64,000 nucleotides of DNA from JAUIJL01 sp965366625. GTDB lineage: Bacteria; Acidobacteriota; Thermoanaerobaculia; Multivoradales; J023. The translations under genes and the position numbers were made by a program. The notes under the pieces are model-generated. The model had not been told where the DNA came from. It saw nothing but the letters and a program-made list of their open reading frames with translations, and ran no database searches. Shown here in pieces: positions 24,891-34,179 of the stretch. Every line of letters starts with the position of its first letter. The first letter of the stretch is position 1. The stretch covers positions 1-64,000 of the forward strand of contig CBDUGP010000028.1 of the NCBI GenBank assembly GCA_965366625.1, read 5' to 3'.

Positions 24891-25826
24891 TCAGGCCATG
24901 AATAGGTAGACCGAATAACCGATGTAGATCGACAACAGCGCGAAGGCTTCGGCACGGTAGAGGCGACCCGTGAGGCCTAAGAAGACCATCAACAAAACGC
25001 TGATACCGAGCATCACGAAATAGTCGAGCCTCATAACTTCAGCCGCCACCTGGAGTGGAGCCACCACCGAGGTCAGGCCGAGAATGCACAGCAAATTGAA
25101 GATATTGGAGCCGATGATGTTGCCCATGACGATATCGGTTTCACCTTTGCGCCCAGCCACCAAGCTGGCCGCCAGCTCCGGTAGGCTGGTGCCGATCGCG
25201 ACTAAGGTCAAGCCGATCACACGCTCGGAGATGCCGACCGCTCGGGCCATGTCGCTGGCGCCGATCACCAAGGCTTGGGCGCCGCCCACCAGCAAAGCGA
25301 TGCCGAATGCGACTCCGAGGGCCGATTTCCAAACCGGAGCCTCTTCGATTTGGCCTTCTTCGAGGCCAACGACCTGATGCTCAGGGTCCCGTAGAAGGAA
25401 CCAAATGAAACCGATCAAGATGGCAAAGAGGACAAATCCTTCCAGGCGCTCGAGGGCCAAGCTGGTGAGCATCAACGGATAACAGAGCACCGTCACCACG
25501 ATCATGAAGGCCATTTCGCGGCGTAAGAATCGTCCGGTGGCGGGTAAGGTGTAAAACAGCGCTGTGATGCCCAGAATCAAACCGACGTTGGCGATGTTGG
25601 AGCCCACGGCATTGCCCACGGCGAGGTCTGGGGAGCCTTTGAGATTGGCCGCAACGGCCGCCGCCAGCTCCGGCGCTGAGGTGGCAAAAGCCACCACGGT
25701 CAGGCCGATGGCCATGGGGCTCATGCCGAAGTGGAAGGCGAGCTTTTTGGCGTGGTCCACCAAAAGCTCGCCGCCGTAAAACAGCAGCACAATTCCGATG
25801 GCAACAAGCAATAAAGAAATCAGCAC
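24891..25826 (-). CDS. calcium/sodium antiporter, CaCA family (YrbG-like)
   Basis: The 311-residue protein has ten hydrophobic segments in two inverted halves. The alpha repeats are plain: VVAFATSAPELAAAVAANLKGSPDLAVGNAVGSNIANVG near residues 44-82, and LVAIGTSLPELAASLVAGRKGETDIVMGNIIGSNIFNLL near 207-245. The GTSxPE and GNxxGSN motifs form the cation path. It would exchange Na+ or H+ for Ca2+ across the inner membrane. It begins 12 bp after the serine hydrolase stop. Confidence 0.95.
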   Translation of the reverse strand: MLISLLLVAIGIVLLFYGGELLVDHAKKLAFHFGMSPMAIGLTVVAFATSAPELAAAVAANLKGSPDLAVGNAVGSNIANVGLILGITALFYTLPATGRFLRREMAFMIVVTVLCYPLMLTSLALERLEGFVLFAILIGFIWFLLRDPEHQVVGLEEGQIEEAPVWKSALGVAFGIALLVGGAQALVIGASDMARAVGISERVIGLTLVAIGTSLPELAASLVAGRKGETDIVMGNIIGSNIFNLLCILGLTSVVAPLQVAAEVMRLDYFVMLGISVLLMVFLGLTGRLYRAEAFALLSIYIGYSVYLFMA

Positions 25827-25837
25827 CGAGGGAGCCC

Positions 25838-27067
25838 CTAATTGGAAGAGCGGTCGGATTGGGGTTCGGGGGCAAGCCCCAGGTCTGCATAAACGGCTTC
25901 CGCCAGCTCTTTGAACCGGCGGGTGTGGGCGGGCTCGCCCGGCTGGCCGTTGGCCACCATGGCCACCACCAAGTCATACTTCGGATCCGCAAAGCCTGTG
26001 GATGATTGAAACCCACTGTGTCCGAAGGTTCTGCGCGAAGCCGAGGCGCCATAACCGTAAGCCACCAGCTGCTCGCCGTAATGTTTGGAGTCGACAATGA
26101 AACCCAGGCCCCAATCGAGCTTTTGCTTGAAGGTTTGATCTTGCATTCCGACGCGCTGGGGAGTGGTCAGAGCTTCCACGGTTTGGGGAGTCAGCAGACG
26201 CTGTCCGTCCGCGGTAAGGCCCTTGCGCAGCAGCATCTCGTAAAATTTGCCCAGATCACGGATAGGGCCTCGACCGTTGCCCCCGGGGGAGCAGCCCACC
26301 ACCGACGGTGCCTCATGCCAACGGCGAAGGATTTTCTGCCCCTTCTCGGTGCCGTACATGTGGGCGATCCGATCGCCGTAGGCAGCGAATCGGTCTTCGG
26401 GCATGCCGATCCAAGAATCGTGCATGCCGCACGGCTCCAGAACCTCCCGTCGCACGAAGCGGTCGAAGCGTTCGCCGGCGATCCGTGCCACCACCTCTCC
26501 GAGCACGAACCAGCTCGAGGCCATGTGGTAACCCGCTTTTTCTCCCGGTTCCCAGCGGGGCTCGGGGCGGTGACGGCAGATCGTGTCGATGATCTCTTCC
26601 CACGAGGCCTCCGGCCAGCCGATGTTGAGCATGCGGATGCCGCCGGTGTGGGTGAGGATGTGGCGCAGGGTGATCTCCCCTTTGCCTTGGGCCTCGAACT
26701 CGGGCACGAAACGGGCCACCTTGTCGTCGAGATCGCAGTCGCCCCGTTGCCAGAGCAAAGCGAAAGCGACTGCGGTCACCGGTTTGGTAGACGACAACCA
26801 GATGTTGAGAGAATCCTGCTCCATGGGCAGGCCCTCGGCCCGCTCGCCGATCACCAAGTCGGCAAATTCAAAGGGCACCGCCTCAGATGACACAGCTCCG
26901 GAAGACACGGCCCCGGTAGACACGGCCCCGGTAGACACGGCCTCAGAAGACACGGCCTCAGAAGACACAGTGCCGCCCGCTCCACGGGAAACGTAGATTT
27001 GCACTCCCGAATGGAGGCCGTTTTCAAAACCTGATCGAGCGACGGATTGCGTGAGGGATAGGTCCAT
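25838..27067 (-). CDS. serine hydrolase, beta-lactamase class C/esterase (S12) family
   Basis: The 409-residue protein has the S12 fold. The nucleophile motif S92-S-T-K95 lies in WLSSTKPVTAVAF. A Tyr motif (GEKAGYHMASSW near 195) stands where YxN is expected, with Met in place of Asn. The C-terminal SRRTFGHSGFQSSTGF region holds the HSG motif seen in esterase-type members. No signal peptide is visible, so a cytoplasmic esterase or amidase is more likely than a beta-lactamase. The N-terminal stretch 33-64 is built of five or more repeats of a 5-residue unit (SSEAV, STGAV, SSGAV) from 15-bp DNA repeats at 26889-26963, inserted into an exposed loop. It is the first gene of the leftward run to the antiporter and DUF488. 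Confidence 0.85.
   Translation of the reverse strand: MDLSLTQSVARSGFENGLHSGVQIYVSRGAGGTVSSEAVSSEAVSTGAVSTGAVSSGAVSSEAVPFEFADLVIGERAEGLPMEQDSLNIWLSSTKPVTAVAFALLWQRGDCDLDDKVARFVPEFEAQGKGEITLRHILTHTGGIRMLNIGWPEASWEEIIDTICRHRPEPRWEPGEKAGYHMASSWFVLGEVVARIAGERFDRFVRREVLEPCGMHDSWIGMPEDRFAAYGDRIAHMYGTEKGQKILRRWHEAPSVVGCSPGGNGRGPIRDLGKFYEMLLRKGLTADGQRLLTPQTVEALTTPQRVGMQDQTFKQKLDWGLGFIVDSKHYGEQLVAYGYGASASRRTFGHSGFQSSTGFADPKYDLVVAMVANGQPGEPAHTRRFKELAEAVYADLGLAPEPQSDRSSN
26889..26963. repeat. five tandem 15-bp units inside the serine hydrolase gene
   Basis: The units are gacacagctccggaa, gacacggccccggta (twice) and gacacggcctcagaa (twice). The two perfect neighbouring pairs indicate recent duplication. 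The unit is a multiple of three, so the reading frame is preserved. Confidence 0.9.
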
Positions 27068-27251
27068 CGTAAGACTTGTGATGGGTAGCCTTTGGAGTTT
27101 TCCGAGGGATATTTCGACGATCGAGGATCGACTCGTCGCGGTCAGAGCATAACATTTGCCGACACAGCCTGGACGACCAGCTCCGACTAGGCGACACTAG
27201 CAGGCCCACCGTATGGGCTTGTCCACCCTTTCCACAGCCAGGAGCCTTCGA

Positions 27252-29900
27252 ATGTTCGACCGACCGACCTGCCGGCTTGCCGCCACTCTCCTCACCGCTC
27301 TTCTTTTCCTGGCGGGGGCCGATGGGTCGACCGCGGCAGGCGCAAAGTCTACGGCCAATCACGACGATAAACCGAAGGTGGAAGTGGCGGTTTCGAGCTG
27401 GTGGATCGCCGGACCGTTGGATCACCAGATGCCGGCTCTGGCCGGGGCGGAACCAGACGGCGACTTCGGCTACCCCCAATTGCTCGCGGAGCCGACCGTG
27501 CCGATTTCGAAGCTCCGTCCGTCGGACGGCGGCAAGGTTTCGGGTTTGGCGGACAGCGTGACTTGGCGATCGGCCAAAGGTCGTGCTGTCAAACTCGACC
27601 CGAGCCCCGAGACGGCACGATCGGCTTGGCTCGCGACCCGCATCCAAACCCACCGATTCGTAACCGCGACCTTGAAAGTCAACAGCGGCCAACGATTCAA
27701 GGTCTTTGTCGACGGTGTCGAGGTGGCAGAGCAGGCGGAGCTTGGTGAGAAAGCGGACGAGCCGGTCGAGGCGTCTTTGGAACTCGAATCAGGTAGCCAT
27801 TTGGTGTTGATCAAAGCTTTGGCGGAGCCCGGTGCCGACGCTTGGGCGGTTGACGTGGGGTTAGAGGTGGCCGCCGGGCTCGAGAGCGCGGTGTCGGCCG
27901 GCAGAAGCTCGACCCGGCCCTTGACCCTGGAGGACATGCTCGACGTCGCCCGCTACTCGAATTTGAAGCTCTCGCCCGATGGCCGTTGGCTCGCCATGGC
28001 CGGGGGTCAACCGTCGGTGCCCGCGGACCACAGCGAGCAGTGGATCGACATCGTCGATGTCGAAAGCGGTGAAATCGTCCGTTCCTTGCGCGGCGGCGAG
28101 TCGAATTTCGGTTGGCTTGCGGAGCAGGACGAGCCGACGATTTTCTTCTCCCTGTCCTCGAAGATCAACGAGGAGGCTTCCGACGTCTATCGTTCGAAGC
28201 TGCTGAGCGGCGACCGGCAGAAAGTTGCCGAGCAAGTGGAGCATTTGCAGAGCGTGACCGCGCTGCCCGATGGTTCGGGTTGGATTCTGGAAATATCCGA
28301 ACCGTCGAAAGCAGATGAGCGCGGGGTCAAACGTTTCCGCGATCTTCCCGACCGCTGGGCAGGTTGGCGGGACGCCTCCTATTTCGTGCACCTCGACGAG
28401 ACTGGGAAGCGCCGTCGTTTGACCGTCGGCGGCCAGTCGACGGGCCTGCAAGACATTCGTTTCGACGGCGGGGCCATGGTGGTGAGTCGGGTTCGTTACG
28501 GCACCACGGAACGGCCGTATTCCGAAACCGAGCTCTTCGAAATCGACCTGGGCTCGTTGAAAGAGCGCTCGTTGGCGACTCTGAAGTGGTTCGGCAACGC
28601 GGCTTACTCGCCCGACGGTAAGACGTTATTGATCACCGGCAGCCCGGCGCTCTTCGGCGAGTTGGGCAATGTGTCGGAGCCCCACGAATTTGCCAACGAA
28701 TACGACACCCAAGCATATTTGATGTCGATCGAAGATCCCGCGGCGGTGCGCGCCGTGAGCCGGGACTTCGATCCCGCCATCCTGAGTGCGAACTGGTCCC
28801 GGGACGACGGTTTGATTTATTTCGAGGCCCAAGATCGCACCTGGAGCCGGATCTACCAATTCGATCCAGCGGGTGACGCCACCTTCGTCGAGCTTCCTGC
28901 GGCCACCGACACCTTGTCGTCACCGACCGTCGCTGGTGATCGCTTGGCCTACGTCGGCTCCTCGCCCAATCGCCCGTACGCGGTTTTCGTACAGAACACC
29001 CGTGCCGACGCCCAGGCCCAGGTCTTGGCGGATCCGTCGGCGGAGCGTTTGCAGGACGTCGAATTCGGTGAGGTCAAACCCTGGACCTTCACCTCCGCCG
29101 CCGGCGACGAGATCCTGGGCCGGGTCTACTACCCACCGGGTTTCGATCCGGCGCGAAAATATCCCCTATTGGTTTATTACTACGCCGGCACCGTGCCGGT
29201 CGATCGGACTTTCGGCGGTCGATATCCCAAGGAGCTGTGGGCGGCCAACGATTACGTGGTTTACGTACCCCAACCCAGTGGTGCGAACGGTTTTGGACAG
29301 GAGTTTTCAGCCCGTCACGTCAACGCCTGGGGACGCCAAACCGCCGACGAGATCATTGAGGGCACCCAGAAGTTGTTGGCCGAGTCCAACTTTCTCGACG
29401 CCGATCGGGTGGGCTGCTTGGGCGCGTCCTACGGTGGATTCATGACCATGTACCTGCAGACCCGCACGGACATCTTCTCCGCCGCCATCTCCCACGCCGG
29501 GATCTCGAATCTGGCCAGTTATTGGGGCAAGGGTTGGTGGGGATATCTCTACAGCGCCGCCGCTTCGGCGGAGAGCATGCCGTGGAATAACCCCGAGCTT
29601 TATCTCGGCCAAAGCCCGCTCTATTCCGCCGACAAGATCCAGACCCCCCTCTTGTTGCTGCACGGTGATGCCGACACCAACGTGCCCTCGGTGGAAAGCC
29701 ATCAGATGTATACCGCCCTGAGGCTATTGGGCAAAGAGGTGGAGCTGATCGAGATCGCCGGTGAGAATCACACGATTCTCACCTATCCGAAGCGCAAGCT
29801 CTGGTCCCGCACGATCATCGCCTGGTTCGATCGCTGGTTGAAAGATCAGCCCGAGGCTTGGCAGTTTCTTTGGGGTGACGAACGTGAGCCCAAGGGCTGA
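27252..29900 (+). CDS. secreted S9 family prolyl-oligopeptidase-type peptidase
   Basis: ATG at 27252 has AGGAG seven bases upstream, giving 882 residues. A signal peptide covers about 1-30. The N-terminal domain (about 40-200, VSSWWIAGPLDHQMPA onward) is a beta module of PA14-like character. A beta-propeller of WD-like blades follows (about 220-600; LEDMLDVARYSNLKLSPDGR). The alpha/beta hydrolase carries the triad: Ser725 in GASYGGFMT, Asp in HGDADTNVP (about 807), and His in GENHTILTY (about 840). It cleaves short peptides, probably dipeptidyl or acylaminoacyl type, in the periplasm or outside. The kinase gene follows 86 bp later. Confidence 0.92.
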   Translation: MFDRPTCRLAATLLTALLFLAGADGSTAAGAKSTANHDDKPKVEVAVSSWWIAGPLDHQMPALAGAEPDGDFGYPQLLAEPTVPISKLRPSDGGKVSGLADSVTWRSAKGRAVKLDPSPETARSAWLATRIQTHRFVTATLKVNSGQRFKVFVDGVEVAEQAELGEKADEPVEASLELESGSHLVLIKALAEPGADAWAVDVGLEVAAGLESAVSAGRSSTRPLTLEDMLDVARYSNLKLSPDGRWLAMAGGQPSVPADHSEQWIDIVDVESGEIVRSLRGGESNFGWLAEQDEPTIFFSLSSKINEEASDVYRSKLLSGDRQKVAEQVEHLQSVTALPDGSGWILEISEPSKADERGVKRFRDLPDRWAGWRDASYFVHLDETGKRRRLTVGGQSTGLQDIRFDGGAMVVSRVRYGTTERPYSETELFEIDLGSLKERSLATLKWFGNAAYSPDGKTLLITGSPALFGELGNVSEPHEFANEYDTQAYLMSIEDPAAVRAVSRDFDPAILSANWSRDDGLIYFEAQDRTWSRIYQFDPAGDATFVELPAATDTLSSPTVAGDRLAYVGSSPNRPYAVFVQNTRADAQAQVLADPSAERLQDVEFGEVKPWTFTSAAGDEILGRVYYPPGFDPARKYPLLVYYYAGTVPVDRTFGGRYPKELWAANDYVVYVPQPSGANGFGQEFSARHVNAWGRQTADEIIEGTQKLLAESNFLDADRVGCLGASYGGFMTMYLQTRTDIFSAAISHAGISNLASYWGKGWWGYLYSAAASAESMPWNNPELYLGQSPLYSADKIQTPLLLLHGDADTNVPSVESHQMYTALRLLGKEVELIEIAGENHTILTYPKRKLWSRTIIAWFDRWLKDQPEAWQFLWGDEREPKG

Positions 29901-29986
29901 GATGAAGCGAGGCAAGAGTCGTTCCACACTGAGGCTCCTCAGGGGTCTCTCGGGAGTTGGTTGATAGACTGGCGCGAGGCCCTGCC

Positions 29987-32434
29987 ATGAGTTCTCCAAC
30001 CGATCCCCCAACCGATCCCCCAACCGATCCCAGGTCCCCTACCGACCCCAGCTTGTCGGCCGACCTGGGCTTGCCGACGAGCGAGCCGGAATTACCGACC
30101 CATGGCCAAGATGGCCTGCTGACCGACACCCTGGCCACGCGGGAGGAGTCCCCAGGCTCGGTGACGGCAGCGCCACCCCCGCCTCTGCACATCGGGCCGT
30201 GGCGTTTGATCGAGCCGCTGGGAGTGGGCGGTATGGGAGCGGTTTACCTCGCCGAGCGCGACGATCAAGAGTTCGAGCGGCGGGCGGCGATCAAGGTGAT
30301 CCGTGCGGGGGTCGGAGGCGGTGCGGTGATCCGTCGATTCCGTGCCGAGCGCCAGATTCTCGCCAGCCTGGATCATCCGAATATTGCCCGCATGTACGAC
30401 GCCGGCTCCCTGCCCGACGGGCGCCCGTATCTGGTGTTGGAATATGTCAGCGGCTTGCCGATCGACCGCTACTGCCGGGAGCATGGTCTTTCGATCGGCC
30501 AGCGACTGAAGATCTTCAACAAGGTGTGCTCGGCGGTGCGTCATGCCCATCAGCATTTGGTCATCCACCGGGATTTGAAACCGAGCAACATCCTGGTCGG
30601 TGCGGACGGCGAGCCCAAGCTGTTGGATTTCGGCATCGCCAAGCTGTTGGATCCGGACACCTTTCCCCTTCCCCTGGACGACACCCAGACCGGGGTTCGG
30701 CCGATGACCCCGAAATACGCGTCTCCCGAGCAAATTCGGGGGCTGCCGGTGGGCACGGCGTCGGATGTTTTTTCCCTCGGCGTATTGCTCTACGAGCTGC
30801 TGACCGGCTCTTTGCCGTTCGTTTTTCCGTCCACCTCGGCGGTGGTCATGGATCGAATTTTGAGTTCCACGCGGCCAAAACGGCCGAGCACGGCCATTAC
30901 TCAAGCGCCCACGGGCCTCGCCGACCGGGAACTCAAGCGTGGGCGCAAGACCTTGCGCGGCGATCTCGACAACATTGTGTTGAAGGCCCTGCGCGAAGAG
31001 CCGTCAAAGCGTTATAGCTCGGTCGAGGCTCTGCAGCAGGATCTCGCCAATTTGGCGGCCGGCCGGCCGGTGTCCGCCACCCGGGACTCCATGGCCTACG
31101 TGGCGGGGAAGTTTCTGCGGCGCCATCGCCTAGGCCTGGGTGCCTTGGCGGTATTGCTCGCCACCCTTTCCGCGTCCATTGGATTGGTGTCGGAACAAGC
31201 GCGAGAAGCGGCGGTGGAACGGGATCGTGCGCGTTCCGAGAATGCCCGGGCTCACCGCATGCTCGACTTCCTGATCGGCACGTTCGACGTGGTGGATCGC
31301 AACAGCCATCTGGGCAGCAGTGTGACCGCCAAGGAGATTCTCGACGAGGCCATCCTGCGCATCGATCAGGATTTGGAGCAAGACTTAGACGCCCAGGTGA
31401 GGCTGTTCAGAGCGACCGGGAGCATCTACAAACGCCTCGGCCTCATGTCCGAGGCCCGAAATACCTTGGAAAAAAGCCTGAGCCTGGCGGAATCTCACCT
31501 CGGCCTCGGCCATCCCCAAACGCTGGAATCGTTGTTGGTTTTGGGTGACCTCTTCGAGTCGATGACCCTCAATGCGGACGCGGCGGAGCAGCAAAGGGAA
31601 GCTCTGAGGCGCATCGAAGGTCATTTACGTCGGGATCACCCCCTGCGGGCCCGCGCTATGTTGAAGGTCGCCGGTATTTTGGTTGCCGAAAGTCGGGGTG
31701 AAGAGGCCGAGCCCAAGCTTCAGGAGGCGCTCAGCATTTTCGAGACTCAGCCGGTTCGAGACGTGGTGCAAATCGTCGATTGCCGTCAGCTCTTGTCGCG
31801 TATCCGTTGGATGCGCGGGGATCTGGATGGGGCGGAAGCCATGTTGCGCACTTCCCTGGCCGATGCCCGTGAGAGCCTGGGCGAGAAGTCTTATTGGGTG
31901 GCGATCGCACACCAGGATTTGGGAGATTTCTTGGTCGAGCAAGGCCGTGTGGAGGAAGCGGAGCCCCATTACGTTCGCTCCTACGAGATCGGCTCCGTGG
32001 CCCACTCGCGTTCGCCGACCTTCGTGCCCGTGACCCTGCGTCGCCTCGCCTACCTAGCCCACCATGGGGAAGATTTCGAATCCGCCCTGGAACTCTACGG
32101 CCGGAGTCTCGACGAGTCGGAAAAGCTCGTCGCGGGAAACTCCGAGAACGTTCTATTCAACATGGGTCTGGTGATCACCCGTCTGCTGGCGGCTCAAGCT
32201 TGCGAGCAAAGCGGCGATCCAGAAGGTGCCGTCGACCACTATCGGGCCGCCTTGCAGCCCTCGCTCCGAACCTTGCCGACGGGCACCCAATCCGCAGCCT
32301 ACAACCATGCACGAGTGTTGATCGGCTTGGGGCGAAAGCAAGAGGCTCGCGAAGTCTTGCTCGAGCTGAAGGAAAAAATGTCCAACCCTGCGGCCGTCGA
32401 TCGTTTGCTCGGAAGCCTGGAATCGGCCGGCTGA
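29987..32434 (+). CDS. Ser/Thr protein kinase with membrane segment and TPR array
   Basis: ATG 29987 has GAGG at good spacing; the product is 815 residues. A disordered N-terminus, with TDPP from three 12-bp repeats (29996-30031), precedes the kinase. The P-loop is LGVGGMGAVYL (about 77-87), the catalytic Lys is in AAIKVI (about 103), the catalytic loop is HRDLKPSN (about 193) and the metal motif is DFGIAKLL (about 212). A membrane segment near 383-402 (GLGALAVLLATLSASIGLV) puts the rest outside the cytoplasm. That part is about 400 residues of TPR-like repeats. The kinase lies in the cytoplasm with external TPRs, a PknB-like arrangement frequent in Acidobacteriota. It converges with the ABC permease gene, 5 bp between stops. 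Substrates are unknown. Confidence 0.9.
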   Translation: MSSPTDPPTDPPTDPRSPTDPSLSADLGLPTSEPELPTHGQDGLLTDTLATREESPGSVTAAPPPPLHIGPWRLIEPLGVGGMGAVYLAERDDQEFERRAAIKVIRAGVGGGAVIRRFRAERQILASLDHPNIARMYDAGSLPDGRPYLVLEYVSGLPIDRYCREHGLSIGQRLKIFNKVCSAVRHAHQHLVIHRDLKPSNILVGADGEPKLLDFGIAKLLDPDTFPLPLDDTQTGVRPMTPKYASPEQIRGLPVGTASDVFSLGVLLYELLTGSLPFVFPSTSAVVMDRILSSTRPKRPSTAITQAPTGLADRELKRGRKTLRGDLDNIVLKALREEPSKRYSSVEALQQDLANLAAGRPVSATRDSMAYVAGKFLRRHRLGLGALAVLLATLSASIGLVSEQAREAAVERDRARSENARAHRMLDFLIGTFDVVDRNSHLGSSVTAKEILDEAILRIDQDLEQDLDAQVRLFRATGSIYKRLGLMSEARNTLEKSLSLAESHLGLGHPQTLESLLVLGDLFESMTLNADAAEQQREALRRIEGHLRRDHPLRARAMLKVAGILVAESRGEEAEPKLQEALSIFETQPVRDVVQIVDCRQLLSRIRWMRGDLDGAEAMLRTSLADARESLGEKSYWVAIAHQDLGDFLVEQGRVEEAEPHYVRSYEIGSVAHSRSPTFVPVTLRRLAYLAHHGEDFESALELYGRSLDESEKLVAGNSENVLFNMGLVITRLLAAQACEQSGDPEGAVDHYRAALQPSLRTLPTGTQSAAYNHARVLIGLGRKQEAREVLLELKEKMSNPAAVDRLLGSLESAG

Positions 32435-32439
32435 CTGGG

Positions 32440-34179
32440 TTAAAGCTCGATCTCTTCCAAATGCCGGAGCCCCATCCGTAGAGGGATACGGCAGGCGGCG
32501 ACCGTCAGCACGAGAATCCAAAGGATCACGGCCCCGAGCACCCAGGGAAATCGCTCGCTGCCCAACCGTGGCTCCAGATCGTGCCAGAGCAAAACCACGG
32601 CTAGGCCGGCGGTCACCAACACGACGTAGAGCAGGCTGAGCAGGAAATTCAAGGTTCCTCCCATGCCGGACACGATGCGTGACGGATTGTCTTCCTGAAA
32701 ATTTGGATAGAGGCTGCCCAAACCCACTGCCAGGCCGGAGAGTGCCAGGGTGGTGGCGATCACCGCGCAGACGGAGAGGCCGAATGCCACGGGATTCAAA
32801 TCCAATTTGAGGGCCGAAAGCACCGTCAGCCCAACGGTGAAGAAAGAAGTGGTGACCACACTGAGCCAAAATTTTTGGCGCACGATTTGACCCATGGTCA
32901 CCGGCGAGAGCCCCAAAATCCAAATGCGACGGCCCTCGAGGCTGATCAGGGGAAAGATGAATCGGGTGGTCAACGAAGCCAGGATCAGCATCGACGCGCT
33001 CAGATTCAGAATCGTGCCCCAAGCCTGCCAGGTTCTCGGGTCGAGGGAGGCGACCACCCCTCGGTCGGGATCCAAGTTGGCGAAATAGACCGCCATGATG
33101 CCGAAGAAGAGCAGGAATTGAGACCATTGGCTCGGCTCCCGCCAGAAGAGGCGCAGGTCCTTGATGGTCAAGGAGCGGGCCGGCTCGGGCAAGGGTTTGA
33201 GCAGGCTTTCGAGGCGGGTCAAAAGACCTCTGGCCTCCGAGGGAGCCTTCTGTTGGTCGGCGGCCATCAAGGCGGACCATCCATCGGTGAAGAAAGCGTT
33301 GGCGGCCAAGGTCGCGAGCCATAGGAGCAAGGCCGCGTTGGCGCTCAGCAGCAAGAACGAAAAAAGGGCGTCACCGTAGGCACCGGTGGCGGTAGCCAGC
33401 ACTCCCTGGGAAAGCCATTGGCTGGGCAGGAGAGGGTTTTGGCTGGTGGAAAGCAGGTCCAGAATGGTCTGAATGCTCGCCGGGTCCGAGAGGTCCGGGG
33501 TTTCAAATCGGCTTCGGAACGAGCGAAAAAGGCCGAGACCCACGGCAATGGCCAAGACCCCGAAAGGCATCCAGCGATGGCGCAAGCGATCCACGTGGCG
33601 CACGGCGAAGAGGGTCACCATGGCGCCGATGGCGCCCGGAATCACCACGAATGGAATGAAAAAGGCCAGCAGAGCCGGGTAAAAAAGCCACGGCGCACCC
33701 GCTTCGATGCCGTAGGCCAACATGATCGGTCCACCCAGAAACGCCGTCGCCCAGGAGCTGAAGCTGACGCATTCATAAAATCGGCCAAGAAATAATTGGG
33801 TGGTGGGGATCGGGCTTTGCACCAAATAAGGCATTTCCCGCGAGCGATAGAGGGTGGCATAAGCGATCAGCACGTTGGAAAACGTCAGCAACACTAGGAG
33901 GGTCAAGGCAAAGGTCGACAACAGCCGTGCCATCACCAGGTCACCGAGGCTCAGCTGGGCGTTGCCCAACAGCTCGGAGCCGAAGATTTCCAGCATGCCG
34001 AAGGCCAGGCGCGCTCCACCGTAAATGCCCAACAACAGCAGGAAAGCGGAGATGGAGACGAAGGCGACCTTGAGCTTCGACTCCCGTTGCACGGACTTCA
34101 GGGTGTGGACGGCGATTTCTTTTTTCGCCTTGAGCAGGGCCCGCAATGGACCCCGGCTCGGCGACGGTCTACGGGCCAT
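32440..34179 (-). CDS. ABC-2 type transporter permease
   Basis: I start at ATG 34179, which overlaps the ATPase stop (TGATG), giving 579 residues. The longer frame to 34539 is only a shadow over the ATPase gene. The protein has about 12 hydrophobic segments, among them FVSISAFLLLLGIYGGARLAF near 40-60 and an ABC-2-like second half. A central cytoplasmic segment (about 300-340) separates two halves, suggesting a fused dimer. Together with the ATPase it would form an exporter; the cargo is unknown. Confidence 0.82.
   Translation of the reverse strand: MARRPSPSRGPLRALLKAKKEIAVHTLKSVQRESKLKVAFVSISAFLLLLGIYGGARLAFGMLEIFGSELLGNAQLSLGDLVMARLLSTFALTLLVLLTFSNVLIAYATLYRSREMPYLVQSPIPTTQLFLGRFYECVSFSSWATAFLGGPIMLAYGIEAGAPWLFYPALLAFFIPFVVIPGAIGAMVTLFAVRHVDRLRHRWMPFGVLAIAVGLGLFRSFRSRFETPDLSDPASIQTILDLLSTSQNPLLPSQWLSQGVLATATGAYGDALFSFLLLSANAALLLWLATLAANAFFTDGWSALMAADQQKAPSEARGLLTRLESLLKPLPEPARSLTIKDLRLFWREPSQWSQFLLFFGIMAVYFANLDPDRGVVASLDPRTWQAWGTILNLSASMLILASLTTRFIFPLISLEGRRIWILGLSPVTMGQIVRQKFWLSVVTTSFFTVGLTVLSALKLDLNPVAFGLSVCAVIATTLALSGLAVGLGSLYPNFQEDNPSRIVSGMGGTLNFLLSLLYVVLVTAGLAVVLLWHDLEPRLGSERFPWVLGAVILWILVLTVAACRIPLRMGLRHLEEIEL

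Noticed and set aside
26889..26963. Possible CRISPR-like array
   Set aside because: Units are 15 bp, directly adjacent without spacers and in frame inside a gene.
25838..27067. True beta-lactamase
   Set aside because: No signal peptide and Met where YxN has Asn; esterase-type S12 enzyme is more likely.
30092..30904. 270-residue minus-strand frame opposite the kinase
   Set aside because: It is a shadow of the kinase coding strand with no independent features.
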